A stretch of DNA of 64,000 bases from Chaunax sp. Z400 (lineage: Eukaryota; Chordata; Actinopteri; Lophiiformes; Chaunacidae). The translations under genes were made by a program, and so were the position numbers. The stretch is from NCBI GenBank assembly GCA_037577475.1, contig JBAGJB010000197.1:62001-126000 (forward strand), written 5' to 3'. The notes below the pieces were generated by a model. That model saw only the letters and a program-made list of their open reading frames with translations. It made no database searches and had not been told where the DNA came from. Shown one piece after another: positions 14,967 to 27,920 of the stretch (the stretch's first letter is position 1; each line of letters opens with the position of its first letter).

Positions 14967-17709
14967 TCAATAACAACACAAACCTATAGGCTCATGATAA
15001 CAACAACACAAACCTATAGGCTCAATAGAACAACAACACAAACCTATAGGCTCATTATAACAACAACACAAACCTATAGGATCAATAGAACAACACAAAC
15101 CTATCGGCTCAATATGACAACAACACAAACCTATAGGGTCATTATGACAACAACACAAACCTATAGGCTCAATATAACAACAACACAAACCTATAGGCTC
15201 ATTATAACAACAACACAAACCTATAGGCTCAATGTAACCACACACAAACCTATAGACTCATTATAACAACAACACAAACCTATAGGATCAATAGAACAAC
15301 AACACAAACCTATAGGATCAATAGAACAACAACACAAACCTATAGGCTCAATATAACAACAGCACAAACCTATAGGCTCAATATAACAACAGCACAAACC
15401 TATAGGATCGTTATAACAACAACACAAACCTATAGACTCATTATAACAACAACACAAACCTATAGGGTCAATATAGCAACACAAACCTATAGAGTCATTA
15501 TAACAACAACACAAACCTATAGGGTCAATATAGCAACACAAACCTATAGAGTCATTATAACAACAACACAAACCTATAGGCTAAATAACCACAAACCTAT
15601 AGGCTCATTATAACAACAACACAAACCTATAGGATCAATAGAACAACAACACAAACCTATAGACTCAATAGAACAACAACACAAACCTATAGGCTCAATA
15701 ACAACACAAACCTATAGGCTCATTATAACAACAACACAAACCTATAGGCTCAATAGAACAACACAAACCTATAGCCTCAAGAACAACACAAACCTATAGC
15801 CTCAAGAACAACACAAACCTATAGCCTCAATAACAACACAAACCTATAGGCTCAGTGTAACAACAACACAAACCTATAGACTCATTATAACAACAACACA
15901 AACCTATAGGCTCAGTGTAACAACAACACAAACCTATAGACTCATTATAACAACAACACAAACCTATAGGCTCAGTGTAACAACAACATAAACCTATAGA
16001 CTCATTATAACAACAACACAAACCTATAGGCTCATTATAACAACAAGACAAACCTATAGGCTCAATGTCACCACACACAAACCTATAGGCTCAATATAAC
16101 ACCAACACAAACCTATAGGCTCAAAAACAACACAAACCTATAGGCTCATTATAACAACAACACAAACCTATAGGCTCAATAGAACAACAACACAAACCTG
16201 TAGCCTCAATAACAACACAAACCTATAGGCTCATTATAACAACACCACAAACCTATAGGATCAATAGAACAACAACGCAAAACTATGGGCTCAATGTAAC
16301 AACAACACAAACCTATAGGCTCAATATAGCAACACAAACCTATATTCTCATTATAACAACAACACAAACCTATAGGCTCAATAACAACACAAACCTATAG
16401 GCTCAATGTCACCACACACAAACCTATATGCTCAATAACAACACAAACCTATAGGCTCATGATAACAACAACACAAACCTATAGGCTCAATAGAACAACA
16501 ACACAAACCTATAGGCTCATTATAACAACAACACAAACCTATAGGATCAATAGAACAACACAAACCTATAGGATCAATAGAACAACACAAACCTATAGGC
16601 TCAATATGACAACAACACAAACCTATAGGGTCATTATGACAACAACACAAACCTATAGGCTCAATATAACAACAACACAAACCTATAGGCTCATTATAAC
16701 AACAACACAAACCTATAGGCTCAATGTAACCACACACAAACCTATAGACTCATTATAACAACAACACAAACCTATAGGATCAATAGAACAACAACACAAA
16801 CCTATAGGATCAATAGAACAACAACACAAACCTATAGGCTCAATATAACAACAGCACAAACCTATAGGCTCAATATAACAACAGCACAAACCTATAGGAT
16901 CGTTATAACAACAACACAAACCTATAGACTCATTATAACAACAACACAAACCTATAGGGTCAATATAGCAACACAAACCTATAGAGTCATTATAACAACA
17001 ACACAAACCTATAGGGTCAATATAGCAACACAAACCTATAGAGTCATTATAACAACAACACAAACCTATAGGCTAAATAACCACAAACCTATAGGCTCAT
17101 TATAACAACAACACAAACCTATAGGATCAATAGAACAACAACACAAACCTATAGACTCAATAGAACAACAACACAAACCTATAGGCTCAATAACAACACA
17201 AACCTATAGGCTCATTATAACAACAACACAAACCTATAGGCTCAATAGAACAACACAAACCTATAGCCTCAAGAACAACACAAACCTATAGCCTCAAGAA
17301 CAACACAAACCTATAGCCTCAATAACAACACAAACCTATAGGCTCAGTGTAACAACAACACAAACCTATAGACTCATTATAACAACAACACAAACCTATA
17401 GACTCATTATAACAACAAGACAAACCTATAGGCTCAATGTCACCACACACAAACCTATAGGCTCATTATAACAACAACACAAACCTATAGGCTAAATAAC
17501 AACACAAACCTATAGGATCAATAGAACAACAACACAAACCTATAGGCTAAATAACAACACAAACCTATAGGCTCATTATAACAACAACACAAACCTATAG
17601 GCTCAGTGTAACAACAACACAAACCTATAGACTCATTATAACAACAACACAAACCTATAGGCTCATTATAACAACAAGACAAACCTATAGGCTCAATGTC
17701 ACCACACAC
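14967..17709. repeat. B-type higher-order repeat, copy 1 of a 4,549-bp pair
   Basis: From about 15,221 this segment matches 19,770-22,258 at offset 4,549. The B type differs from the A type in two ways. It repeats the GGGTCAATATAG plus GAGTCATTATAA unit pair before a 23-bp GGCTAAATAACCAC unit. It also has three successive GGCTCAGTGTAA/GACTCATTATAA pairs near 15,850-16,010. Two private variants mark this lineage: ACCAACAC in a tail at 16,101 and the box CCTGTAG at 16,198. Both reappear at 20,650/20,747, 48,967/49,064 and 52,007/52,104. Confidence 0.85.
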
Positions 17710-19488
17710 AAACCTATAGGCTCATTATAACAACAACACAAACCTATAGGCTCATTATAACAACAACACAAACCTATAGGCTCATTATAACAACAACACA
17801 AACCTATAGGCTAAATAACAACACAAACCTATAGGCTAAATAACAACACAAACCTATAGGCTCATTATAACAACAACACAAACCTATAGGATCAATAGAA
17901 CAACAACACAAACCTATAGGCTCAATAACAACACAAACCTATAGGCTCATTATAACAACAACACAAACCTATAGGCTCATTATAACAACAACACAAACCT
18001 ATAGGCTCAATAGAACAACACAAACCTATAGCCTCAATAACAACACAAACCTATAGCCTCAATAACAACACAAACCTATAGGCTCAGTGTAACAACAACA
18101 CAAACCTATAGACTCATTATAACAACAACACAAACCTATAGGCTCATTATAACAACAAGACAAACCTATAGGCTCAATGTCACCACACACAAACCTATAG
18201 GCTCAATGTCACCACACACAAACCTATAGGCTCAATATAACAACAACACAAACCTATAGGCTCAATAACAACACAAACCTATAGGCTCATTATAACAACA
18301 ACACAAACCTATAGGCTCAATTGAACAACAACACAAACCTATAGCCTCAATAACAACACAAACCTATAGGCCCATTATAACAACAACACAAACCTATAGA
18401 CTCAATATAAAAACAACAAAAACCTATAGGATCAATACAACAACACCACAAACCTATAGGACCAATAGAACAACAACACAAACCTATAGGATCAATAGAA
18501 CACAAACCTATAGGCTCAATATAGCAACACAAACCTATATTCTCATTATAACAACAACACAAACCTATAGGCTCAATAACAACACAAACCTATAGGCTCA
18601 ATGTCACCACACACAAACCTATATGCTCAATAACAACACAAACCTATTGGCTCATGATAACAACAACACAAACCTATAGGCTCAATAGAACAACAACACA
18701 AACCTATAGACTCATTATAACAACAACACAAACCTATAGGCTCATTATAACAACAACACAAACCTATAGGATCAATAGAACAACACAAACCTATAGGCTC
18801 AATATGACAACAACACAAACCTATAGGGTCATTATAACAACAACACAAACCTATAGGCTAAATAACAACACAAACCTATAGGATCAATAGAACAACAACA
18901 CAAACCTATAGGCTAAATAACAACACAAACCTATAGGCTCATTATAACAACAACACAAACCTATAGGCTTAGTGTAACAACAACACAAACCTATAGACTC
19001 ATTATAACAACAACACAAACCTATAGGCTCAGTGTAACAACAACATAAACCTATAGACTCATTATAACAACAACACAAACCTATAGGCTCATTATAACAA
19101 CAAGACAAACCTATAGGCTCAATGTCACCACACACAAACCTATAGGCTCAATATAACAACAACACAAACCTATAGGCTCAAAAACAACACAAACCTATAG
19201 GCTCATTATAACAACAACACAAACCTATAGGCTCAATAGAACAACAACACAAACCTATAGCCTCAATAACAACACAAACCTATAGGCTCATTATAACAAC
19301 ACCACAAACCTATAGGATCAATAGAACAACAACGCAAAACTATGGGCTCAATGTAACAACAACACAAACCTATAGGCTCAATATAGCAACACAAACCTAT
19401 ATTCTCATTATAACAACAACACAAACCTATAGGCTCAATAACAACACAAACCTATAGGCTCAATGTCACCACACACAAACCTATATGC
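17710..19488. repeat. Satellite linking the two B-type copies
   Basis: It begins with a homogeneous run of GGCTCATTATAA units and pairs of 25-bp GGCTAAATAACAAC units (about 17,710-17,860). It then has an M cassette at 18,347-18,562 and returns to A-like order from about 18,850. A GGCTTAGTGTAA variant at about 18,967 is private to this copy. From about 18,850 onward the sequence corresponds to 50,267 onward. No gene is seen. Confidence 0.8.
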
Positions 19489-22258
19489 TCAATAACAACA
19501 CAAACCTATAGGCTCATGATAACAACAACACAAACCTATAGGCTCAATAGAACAACAACACAAACCTATAGGCTCATTATAACAACAACACAAACCTATA
19601 GGATCAATAGAACAACACAAACCTATAGGATCAATAGAACAACACAAACCTATCGGCTCAATATGACAACAACACAAACCTATAGGGTCATTATGACAAC
19701 AACACAAACCTATAGGCTCAATATAACAACAACACAAACCTATAGGCTCATTATAACAACAACACAAACCTATAGGCTCAATGTAACCACACACAAACCT
19801 ATAGACTCATTATAACAACAACACAAACCTATAGGATCAATAGAACAACAACACAAACCTATAGGATCAATAGAACAACAACACAAACCTATAGGCTCAA
19901 TATAACAACAGCACAAACCTATAGGCTCAATATAACAACAGCACAAACCTATAGGATCGTTATAACAACAACACAAACCTATAGACTCATTATAACAACA
20001 ACACAAACCTATAGGGTCAATATAGCAACACAAACCTATAGAGTCATTATAACAACAACACAAACCTATAGGGTCAATATAGCAACACAAACCTATAGAG
20101 TCATTATAACAACAACACAAACCTATAGGCTAAATAACCACAAACCTATAGGCTCATTATAACAACAACACAAACCTATAGGATCAATAGAACAACAACA
20201 CAAACCTATAGACTCAATAGAACAACAACACAAACCTATAGGCTCAATAACAACACAAACCTATAGGCTCATTATAACAACAACACAAACCTATAGGCTC
20301 AATAGAACAACACAAACCTATAGCCTCAAGAACAACACAAACCTATAGCCTCAAGAACAACACAAACCTATAGCCTCAATAACAACACAAACCTATAGGC
20401 TCAGTGTAACAACAACACAAACCTATAGACTCATTATAACAACAACACAAACCTATAGGCTCAGTGTAACAACAACACAAACCTATAGACTCATTATAAC
20501 AACAACACAAACCTATAGGCTCAGTGTAACAACAACATAAACCTATAGACTCATTATAACAACAACACAAACCTATAGGCTCATTATAACAACAAGACAA
20601 ACCTATAGGCTCAATGTCACCACACACAAACCTATAGGCTCAATATAACACCAACACAAACCTATAGGCTCAAAAACAACACAAACCTATAGGCTCATTA
20701 TAACAACAACACAAACCTATAGGCTCAATAGAACAACAACACAAACCTGTAGCCTCAATAACAACACAAACCTATAGGCTCATTATAACAACACCACAAA
20801 CCTATAGGATCAATAGAACAACAACGCAAAACTATGGGCTCAATGTAACAACAACACAAACCTATAGGCTCAATATAGCAACACAAACCTATATTCTCAT
20901 TATAACAACAACACAAACCTATAGGCTCAATAACAACACAAACCTATAGGCTCAATGTCACCACACACAAACCTATATGCTCAATAACAACACAAACCTA
21001 TAGGCTCATGATAACAACAACACAAACCTATAGGCTCAATAGAACAACAACACAAACCTATAGGCTCATTATAACAACAACACAAACCTATAGGATCAAT
21101 AGAACAACACAAACCTATAGGATCAATAGAACAACACAAACCTATAGGCTCAATATGACAACAACACAAACCTATAGGGTCATTATGACAACAACACAAA
21201 CCTATAGGCTCAATATAACAACAACACAAACCTATAGGCTCATTATAACAACAACACAAACCTATAGGCTCAATGTAACCACACACAAACCTATAGACTC
21301 ATTATAACAACAACACAAACCTATAGGATCAATAGAACAACAACACAAACCTATAGGATCAATAGAACAACAACACAAACCTATAGGCTCAATATAACAA
21401 CAGCACAAACCTATAGGCTCAATATAACAACAGCACAAACCTATAGGATCGTTATAACAACAACACAAACCTATAGACTCATTATAACAACAACACAAAC
21501 CTATAGGGTCAATATAGCAACACAAACCTATAGAGTCATTATAACAACAACACAAACCTATAGGGTCAATATAGCAACACAAACCTATAGAGTCATTATA
21601 ACAACAACACAATCCTATAGGCTAAATAACCACAAACCTATAGGCTCATTATAACAACAACACAAACCTATAGGATCAATAGAACAACAACACAAACCTA
21701 TAGACTCAATAGAACAACAACACAAACCTATAGGCTCAATAACAACACAAACCTATAGGCTCATTATAACAACAACACAAACCTATAGGCTCAATAGAAC
21801 AACACAAACCTATAGCCTCAAGAACAACACAAACCTATAGCCTCAAGAACAACACAAACCTATAGCCTCAATAACAACACAAACCTATAGGCTCAGTGTA
21901 ACAACAACACAAACCTATAGACTCATTATAACAACAACACAAACCTATAGACTCATTATAACAACAAGACAAACCTATAGGCTCAATGTCACCACACACA
22001 AACCTATAGGCTCATTATAACAACAACACAAACCTATAGGCTAAATAACAACACAAACCTATAGGATCAATAGAACAACAACACAAACCTATAGGCTAAA
22101 TAACAACACAAACCTATAGGCTCATTATAACAACAACACAAACCTATAGGCTCAGTGTAACAACAACACAAACCTATAGACTCATTATAACAACAACACA
22201 AACCTATAGGCTCAATATAACAACAAGACAAACCTATAGGCTCAATGTCACCACACAC
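19489..22258. repeat. B-type higher-order repeat, copy 2 of a 4,549-bp pair
   Basis: It matches 15,221-17,709 at offset 4,549 and carries both lineage variants (ACCAACAC at 20,650 and CCTGTAG at 20,747). It has one extra 27-bp unit near 19,605-19,660 relative to copy 1. Private changes include ACAATCCTATAG at about 21,610, which alters the otherwise nearly invariant ACAAACC next to the box. It also falls inside the long segment that is recopied at about 50.9-53.7 kb. Confidence 0.85.
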
Positions 22259-25200
22259 AAACCTATAGGCTCATTATAACAACGACACAAACCTATAGGC
22301 TCATTATAACAACAACACAAACCTATAGGCTCATTATAACAACAACACAAACCTATAGGCTCATTATAACAACAACACAAACCTATAGGCTAAATAACAA
22401 CACAAACCTATAGGCTAAATAACAACACAAACCTATAGGCTCATTATAACAACAACACAAACCTATAGGCTCAATAGAACAACACAAACCTATAGCCTCA
22501 ATAACAACACAAACCTATAGCCTCAATAACAACACAAACCTATAGGCTCAGTGTAACAACAACACAAACCTATAGACTCATTATAACAACAACACAAACC
22601 TATAGGCTCATTATAACAACAAGACAAACCTATAGGCTCAATGTCACCACACACAAACCTATAGGCTCAATATAACAACAACACAAACCTATAGGCTCAA
22701 TAACAACACAAACCTATAGGCTCATTATAACAACAACACAAACCTATAGGCTCAATTGAACAACAACACAAACCTATAGCCTCAATAACAACACAAACCT
22801 ATAGGCCCATTATAACAACAACACAAACCTATAGACTCAATATAAAAACAACAAAAACCTATAGGATCAATACAACAACACCACAAACCTATAGGACCAA
22901 TAGAACAACAACACAAACCTATAGGATCAATAGAACACAAACCTATAGGCTCAATATAGCAACACAAACCTATATTCTCATTATAACAACAACACAAACC
23001 TATAGGCTCAATAACAACACAAACCTATAGGCTCAATAACAACACAAACCTATTGGCTCATGATAACAACAACACAAACCTATAGGCTCAATAGAACAAC
23101 AACACAAACCTATAGGCTCATTATAACAACAACACAAACCTATAGGCTCATTATAACAACAACACAAACCTATAGGATCAATAGAACAACACAAACCTAT
23201 AGGCTCAATATGACAACAACACAAACCTATAGGGTCATTATGACAACAACACAAACCTATAGGCTCAATATAACAACATCACAAACCTATAGAGTCATTA
23301 TAACAACTACACAAACCTATAGGCTCATTATAACAACAACACAAACCTATAGGCTCAATGTAACCACACACAAACCTATAGACTCATTATAACAACAACA
23401 CAAACCTATAGGATCAATAGAACAACAACACAAACCTATAGGCTCAATATAACAACAACACAAACCTATAGGATCGTTATAACAACAACACAAACCTATA
23501 GACTCATTATAACAACAACACAAACCTATAGACTCATTATAACAACAACACAACCCTATAGGGTCAATATAGCAACACAAACCTATAGAGTCATTATAAC
23601 AACAACACAAACCTAAAGGATCATTATAACAACAACATAAACCTATAGGGTCATTATAACAACAACACAAACCTATGGGCTCAATGTAACAACAACACAA
23701 ACCTATGGGCTCAATATGACAAAAACATAAAACCTATAGACTCATTAGAACAACAACACAAACCTATAGACTCATTATAACAACACAAACCTATAGGCTC
23801 AATATGACAAACACATAAACCTATAGGATCGTTATAACAACAACACAAACCTATAGACTCATTATAACAACAACACAAACCTATAGGGTCAATATAGCAA
23901 CACAAACCTATAGAGTCATTATAACAACAACACAAACCTATAGGCTAAATAACAACACAAACCTATAGGCTCATTATAACAACAACACAAACCTATAGGA
24001 TCAATAGAACAACAACACAAACCTATAGACTCAATATAACAACAACACAAACCTATAGGCTCAATAACAACACAAACCTATAGGCTCATTATAACAACAA
24101 CACAAACCTATAGGCTCAATAGAACAACAACACAAACCAATAGCCTCAATAACAACACAAACCTATAGGCTCATTATAACAACAACGCAAACCTATAGAC
24201 TCAATATAACAACAACAAAAACCTATAAGATCAATACAACAACACCACAAACCTATAGGATCAATAGAACACAAACCTATAGGCTCAATATGACAAACAC
24301 ACAAACCTATAGACTCATTATAACAACAACACAAACCTATACACTCATTATAACAACAACACAAACCTATACACTCATTATAACAACAACACAAACCTAT
24401 AGGCTCAATATGACAACAAAACAAACCTATAGGCTCAATATGACAAACACACAAACCTATAGACTCATTATAACAACAACACAAACCTATACACTCATTA
24501 TAACAACAACACAAACCTATAGGATCAATAGAACAACAACACAAACCTATAGGCTCAATATGACAACAACACAAACCTATAGGCTCAATATAACAATAAC
24601 ACAAACCTATAGAGTCATTATAACAACAACACTTTCCTATAGGCTCATTATAACAACAACACAAACCTATAGGCTCAATATAACAACAACACAAACCTAG
24701 AGGATCATTATAACAACAACATAAACCTATAGGGTCATTATAACAACAACACAAAACTATGGGCTCAATGTAACAACAACACAAACCTTTAGGGCTCAAT
24801 ATAGCAACACAAATCTATATTCTCATTATAACAACAACACAAACCTATAGGCTCATTATAACAACAAGACAAACCTATAGGCTCAATGTCACCACACACA
24901 AACCTATAGGCTAAATAACAACACAAACCTATAGGCTCATTATAACAACAACACAAAACTATGGGCTCAATGTAACAACAACACAAACCTATAGGCTGAA
25001 TATAGCAACACAAACCTATATTCTCAATAGAATAACAACACAAACCCATAGGCTCAATATAACAACAACAAAAACCTATAGGGTCATTATGACAACAACA
25101 CAAACCTATAGGCTCAATATAACAACAACACAAACCGATAAGCTCATTATAACAACAACACAAACCTATAGGCTCAATAGAACAACAGCACAAACCTATA

Positions 25201-25940
25201 GGCTCATTATAACAACAACACAAACCTATAGGCTCAGTGTAACAACAACACAAACCTATAGGCTCAGTGTAACAACAACACAAACCTATAGAGTCATTAT
25301 AACAACAACACAAACCAATAGGATCAATAGAACAACAACACAAACCTATAGGCTCAATATGACAACACCACAAACCTATAGGATCAATAGAACAACAACA
25401 CAAACCTATAGGATCAATAGAACAACAACACAAACCTATAGGATCAATATGACAAACACATGAACCTATAGGATCGTTATAACAACAACACAAACCTATA
25501 GACTCATTATAACAACAACACAAACCTATAGGGTCAATATAACAACAACACAAACCTATAGAGTCATTATAACAACAACACAAACCTATAGGCTAAATAA
25601 CAACACTAACCTATAGGCTCATTATAACAACAACACAAACCTATAGGATCAATAGAACAACAACACAAACCTATAGACTCAATAGAACAACAACACAAAC
25701 CTATAGGCTCAATAGAACAACAACACAAACCTATAGGCTCAATAACAACACAAACCTATAGGCTCATTATAACAACAACACAAACCTATAGGCTCAATAG
25801 AACAACACAAACCTATAGCCTCAATAACAACACAAACCTATAGGCTCAGTGTAACAACAACACAAACCTATAGACTCATTATAACAACAACACAAACCTA
25901 TAGGCTCATTATAACAACAAGACAAACCTATAGGCTCAAT
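22259..25940. repeat. Diverged satellite block, copy 1 (pairs with 53.7-57.3 kb)
   Basis: This is the most heterogeneous part of the array. It has an M cassette at 22,782-22,997, the CCTAAAGG and CCTATGGG box variants near 23,610-23,710, and boxes reading CCTATACA at 24,338-24,400 and 24,490. A tail is changed to ACTTTCC at 24,631, and a 31-bp unit has the box CCTTTAGGG at 24,786. Boxes reading CCGATAAG and CCCATAGG occur near 25,045-25,140. Nearly all units between 24,150 and 25,580 are 30 or 27 bp, so reading frames stay open for long distances on both strands. The block recurs at offset 31,422 (31,392 between about 24,390 and 25,500), scars included. Confidence 0.85.
24146..25583 (-). other. 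Longest open frames in the array (217 and 264 codons), judged non-coding
   Basis: Two minus-strand frames, 24,146-24,799 and 24,789-25,583, read as a Cys-rich decapeptide repeat (CCCYNEPIGL and variants). They are long only because this block lacks the 25-, 29- and 22-bp units that break frame elsewhere. They open at TTG, not ATG. The commonest minus-strand ATG in the array reads ATG-AGC-CTA-TAG and stops at once. The same stretch is open on the plus strand too (TTTQTYRLNI-type repeat, 24,290-24,700 and 25,089-25,463), as expected for a repeat whose length is divisible by three. The second copy at 55,568-57,005 gains and loses whole 30-bp units. I do not call a gene. Confidence 0.75.
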
Positions 25941-27920
25941 GTCACCACACACAAACCTATAGGCTCAATATAACAACAACACAAACCTATAGGCTCAATA
26001 ACAACACAAACCTATAGGCTCATTATAACAACAACACAAACCTATAGGCTCAATCGAACAACAACACAAACCTATAGCCTCAATAACAACACAAACCTAT
26101 AGGCCCATTATAACAACAACACAAACCTATAGACTCAATATAAAAACAACAAAAACCTATAGGATCAATACAACAACACCACAAACCTATAGGACCAATA
26201 GAACAACAACACAAACCTATAGGATCAATAGAACACAAACCTATAGGCTCAATATAGCAACACAAACCTATATTCTCATTATAACAACAACACAAACCTA
26301 TAGGCTCAATAACAACACAAACCTATAGGCTCAATGTCACCACACACAAACCTATATGCTCAATAACACCACAAACCTATAGGCTCATGATAACAACAAC
26401 ACAAACCTATAGGCTCAATAGAACAACAACACAAACCTATAGGCTGAATATAGCAACACACACCTATATTCTCAATAGAACAACAACACAAACCTATAGG
26501 CTCAATATAACAACAACACAAACCTATAGGGTCATTATGACAACAACACAAACCGATAAGCTCATTATAACAACAACACAAACCGATAAGCTCATTATAA
26601 CAACAACACAAACCTATAGGCTCAATAGAACAACAGCACAAACCTATAGGCTCATTATAACAACAACACAAACCTATAGGCTCAGTGTAACAACAACATA
26701 AACCTATAGGCTCAGTGTAACAACAACATAAACCTATAGACTCATTATAACAACAACACAAACCTATAGGCTCATTATAACAACAAGACAAACCTATAGG
26801 CTCAATGTCACCACACACAAACCTATAGGCTCATTATAACAACAACACAAACCTATAGGCTCAATAGAACAACAGCACAAACCTATAGGCTCATTATAAC
26901 AACAACACAAACCTATAGGCTCAGTGTAACAACAACATAAACCTATAGACTCATTATAACAACAACACAAACCTTTAGGCTCATTATAACAACAAGACAA
27001 ACCTATAGGCTCAATGTCACCAGACACAAACCTATAGGCTCAATATAACAACAACACAAACCTATAGGCTCAAAAACAACACAAACCTATAGGCTCATTA
27101 TAACAACAACACAAACCTATAGGCTCAATATAACAACAACACAAACCTAGAGGATCATTATAACAACAACATAAACCTATAGGGTCATTATAACAACAAC
27201 GCAAAACTATGGGCTCAATGTAACAACAACACAAACCTATAGGCTCAATATAGCAACACAAACCTATATTCTCATTATAACAACAACACAAACCTATAGG
27301 CTCATTATAACAACAAGACAAACCTATAGGCTCAATGTCACCACACACAAACCTATAGGCTCAATAACAACACAAACCTATAGGCCCATTATAACAACAA
27401 CACAAACCTATAGACTCAATATAAAAACAACAAAAACCTATAGGATCAATACAACAACACCACAAACCTATAGGACCAATAGAACAACAACAGAAACCTA
27501 TAGGATCAATAGAACACAAACCTATAGGCTCAATATAGCAACACAAACCTATATTCTCATTATAACAACGACACAAACCTATAGGCTCAATAACAACACA
27601 AACCTATAGGCTCAATGTCACCACACACAAACCTATATGCTCAATAACAACACAAACCTATAGGCTCATGATAACAACAACACAAACCTATAGGCTCAAT
27701 AGAACAACAACACAAACCTATAGGCTCATTATAACAACAACACAAACCTATAGGATCAATAGAACAACACAAACCTATAGGATCAATAGAACAACACAAA
27801 CCTATCGGCTCAATATGACAACAACACAAACCTATAGGGTCATTATGACAACAACACAAACCTATAGGCTCAATATAACAACAACACAAACCTATAGGCT
27901 CATTATAACAACAGCACAAA
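25941..27920. repeat. Satellite with two M cassettes, source-like order for the 57.6-59.3 kb region
   Basis: It contains M cassettes at 26,080-26,295 and 27,361-27,576. Between them is a set of units with boxes CCGATAAG (twice, 26,550-26,590), the pair CACACCTATATT (about 26,460), and CCTTTAGG (about 26,974). About 26,080-27,838 corresponds to 57,586-59,344 at offsets 31,506 and 31,476. The match ends where this copy reads GGGTCATTATGAC (27,838) and the other reads GGCTCAGTGTAAC (59,344). A GTCACCAGACAC change near 27,015 is private. No gene is seen. Confidence 0.8.
27361..27576. repeat. M cassette, substituted copy
   Basis: This copy of the 216-bp cassette keeps the standard order and length but carries two private substitutions: ACAGAAACC for ACACAAACC near 27,490 and CAACGACAC for CAACAACAC near 27,568. 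The second creates a CpG. Confidence 0.8.

Noticed and set aside
24620..24800. ACTTTCC and CCTTTAGGG scars as insertion footprints of a mobile element
   Set aside because: The changes are a few substituted or added bases within otherwise normal units, with no flanking duplication. Point mutation or small indels explain them.
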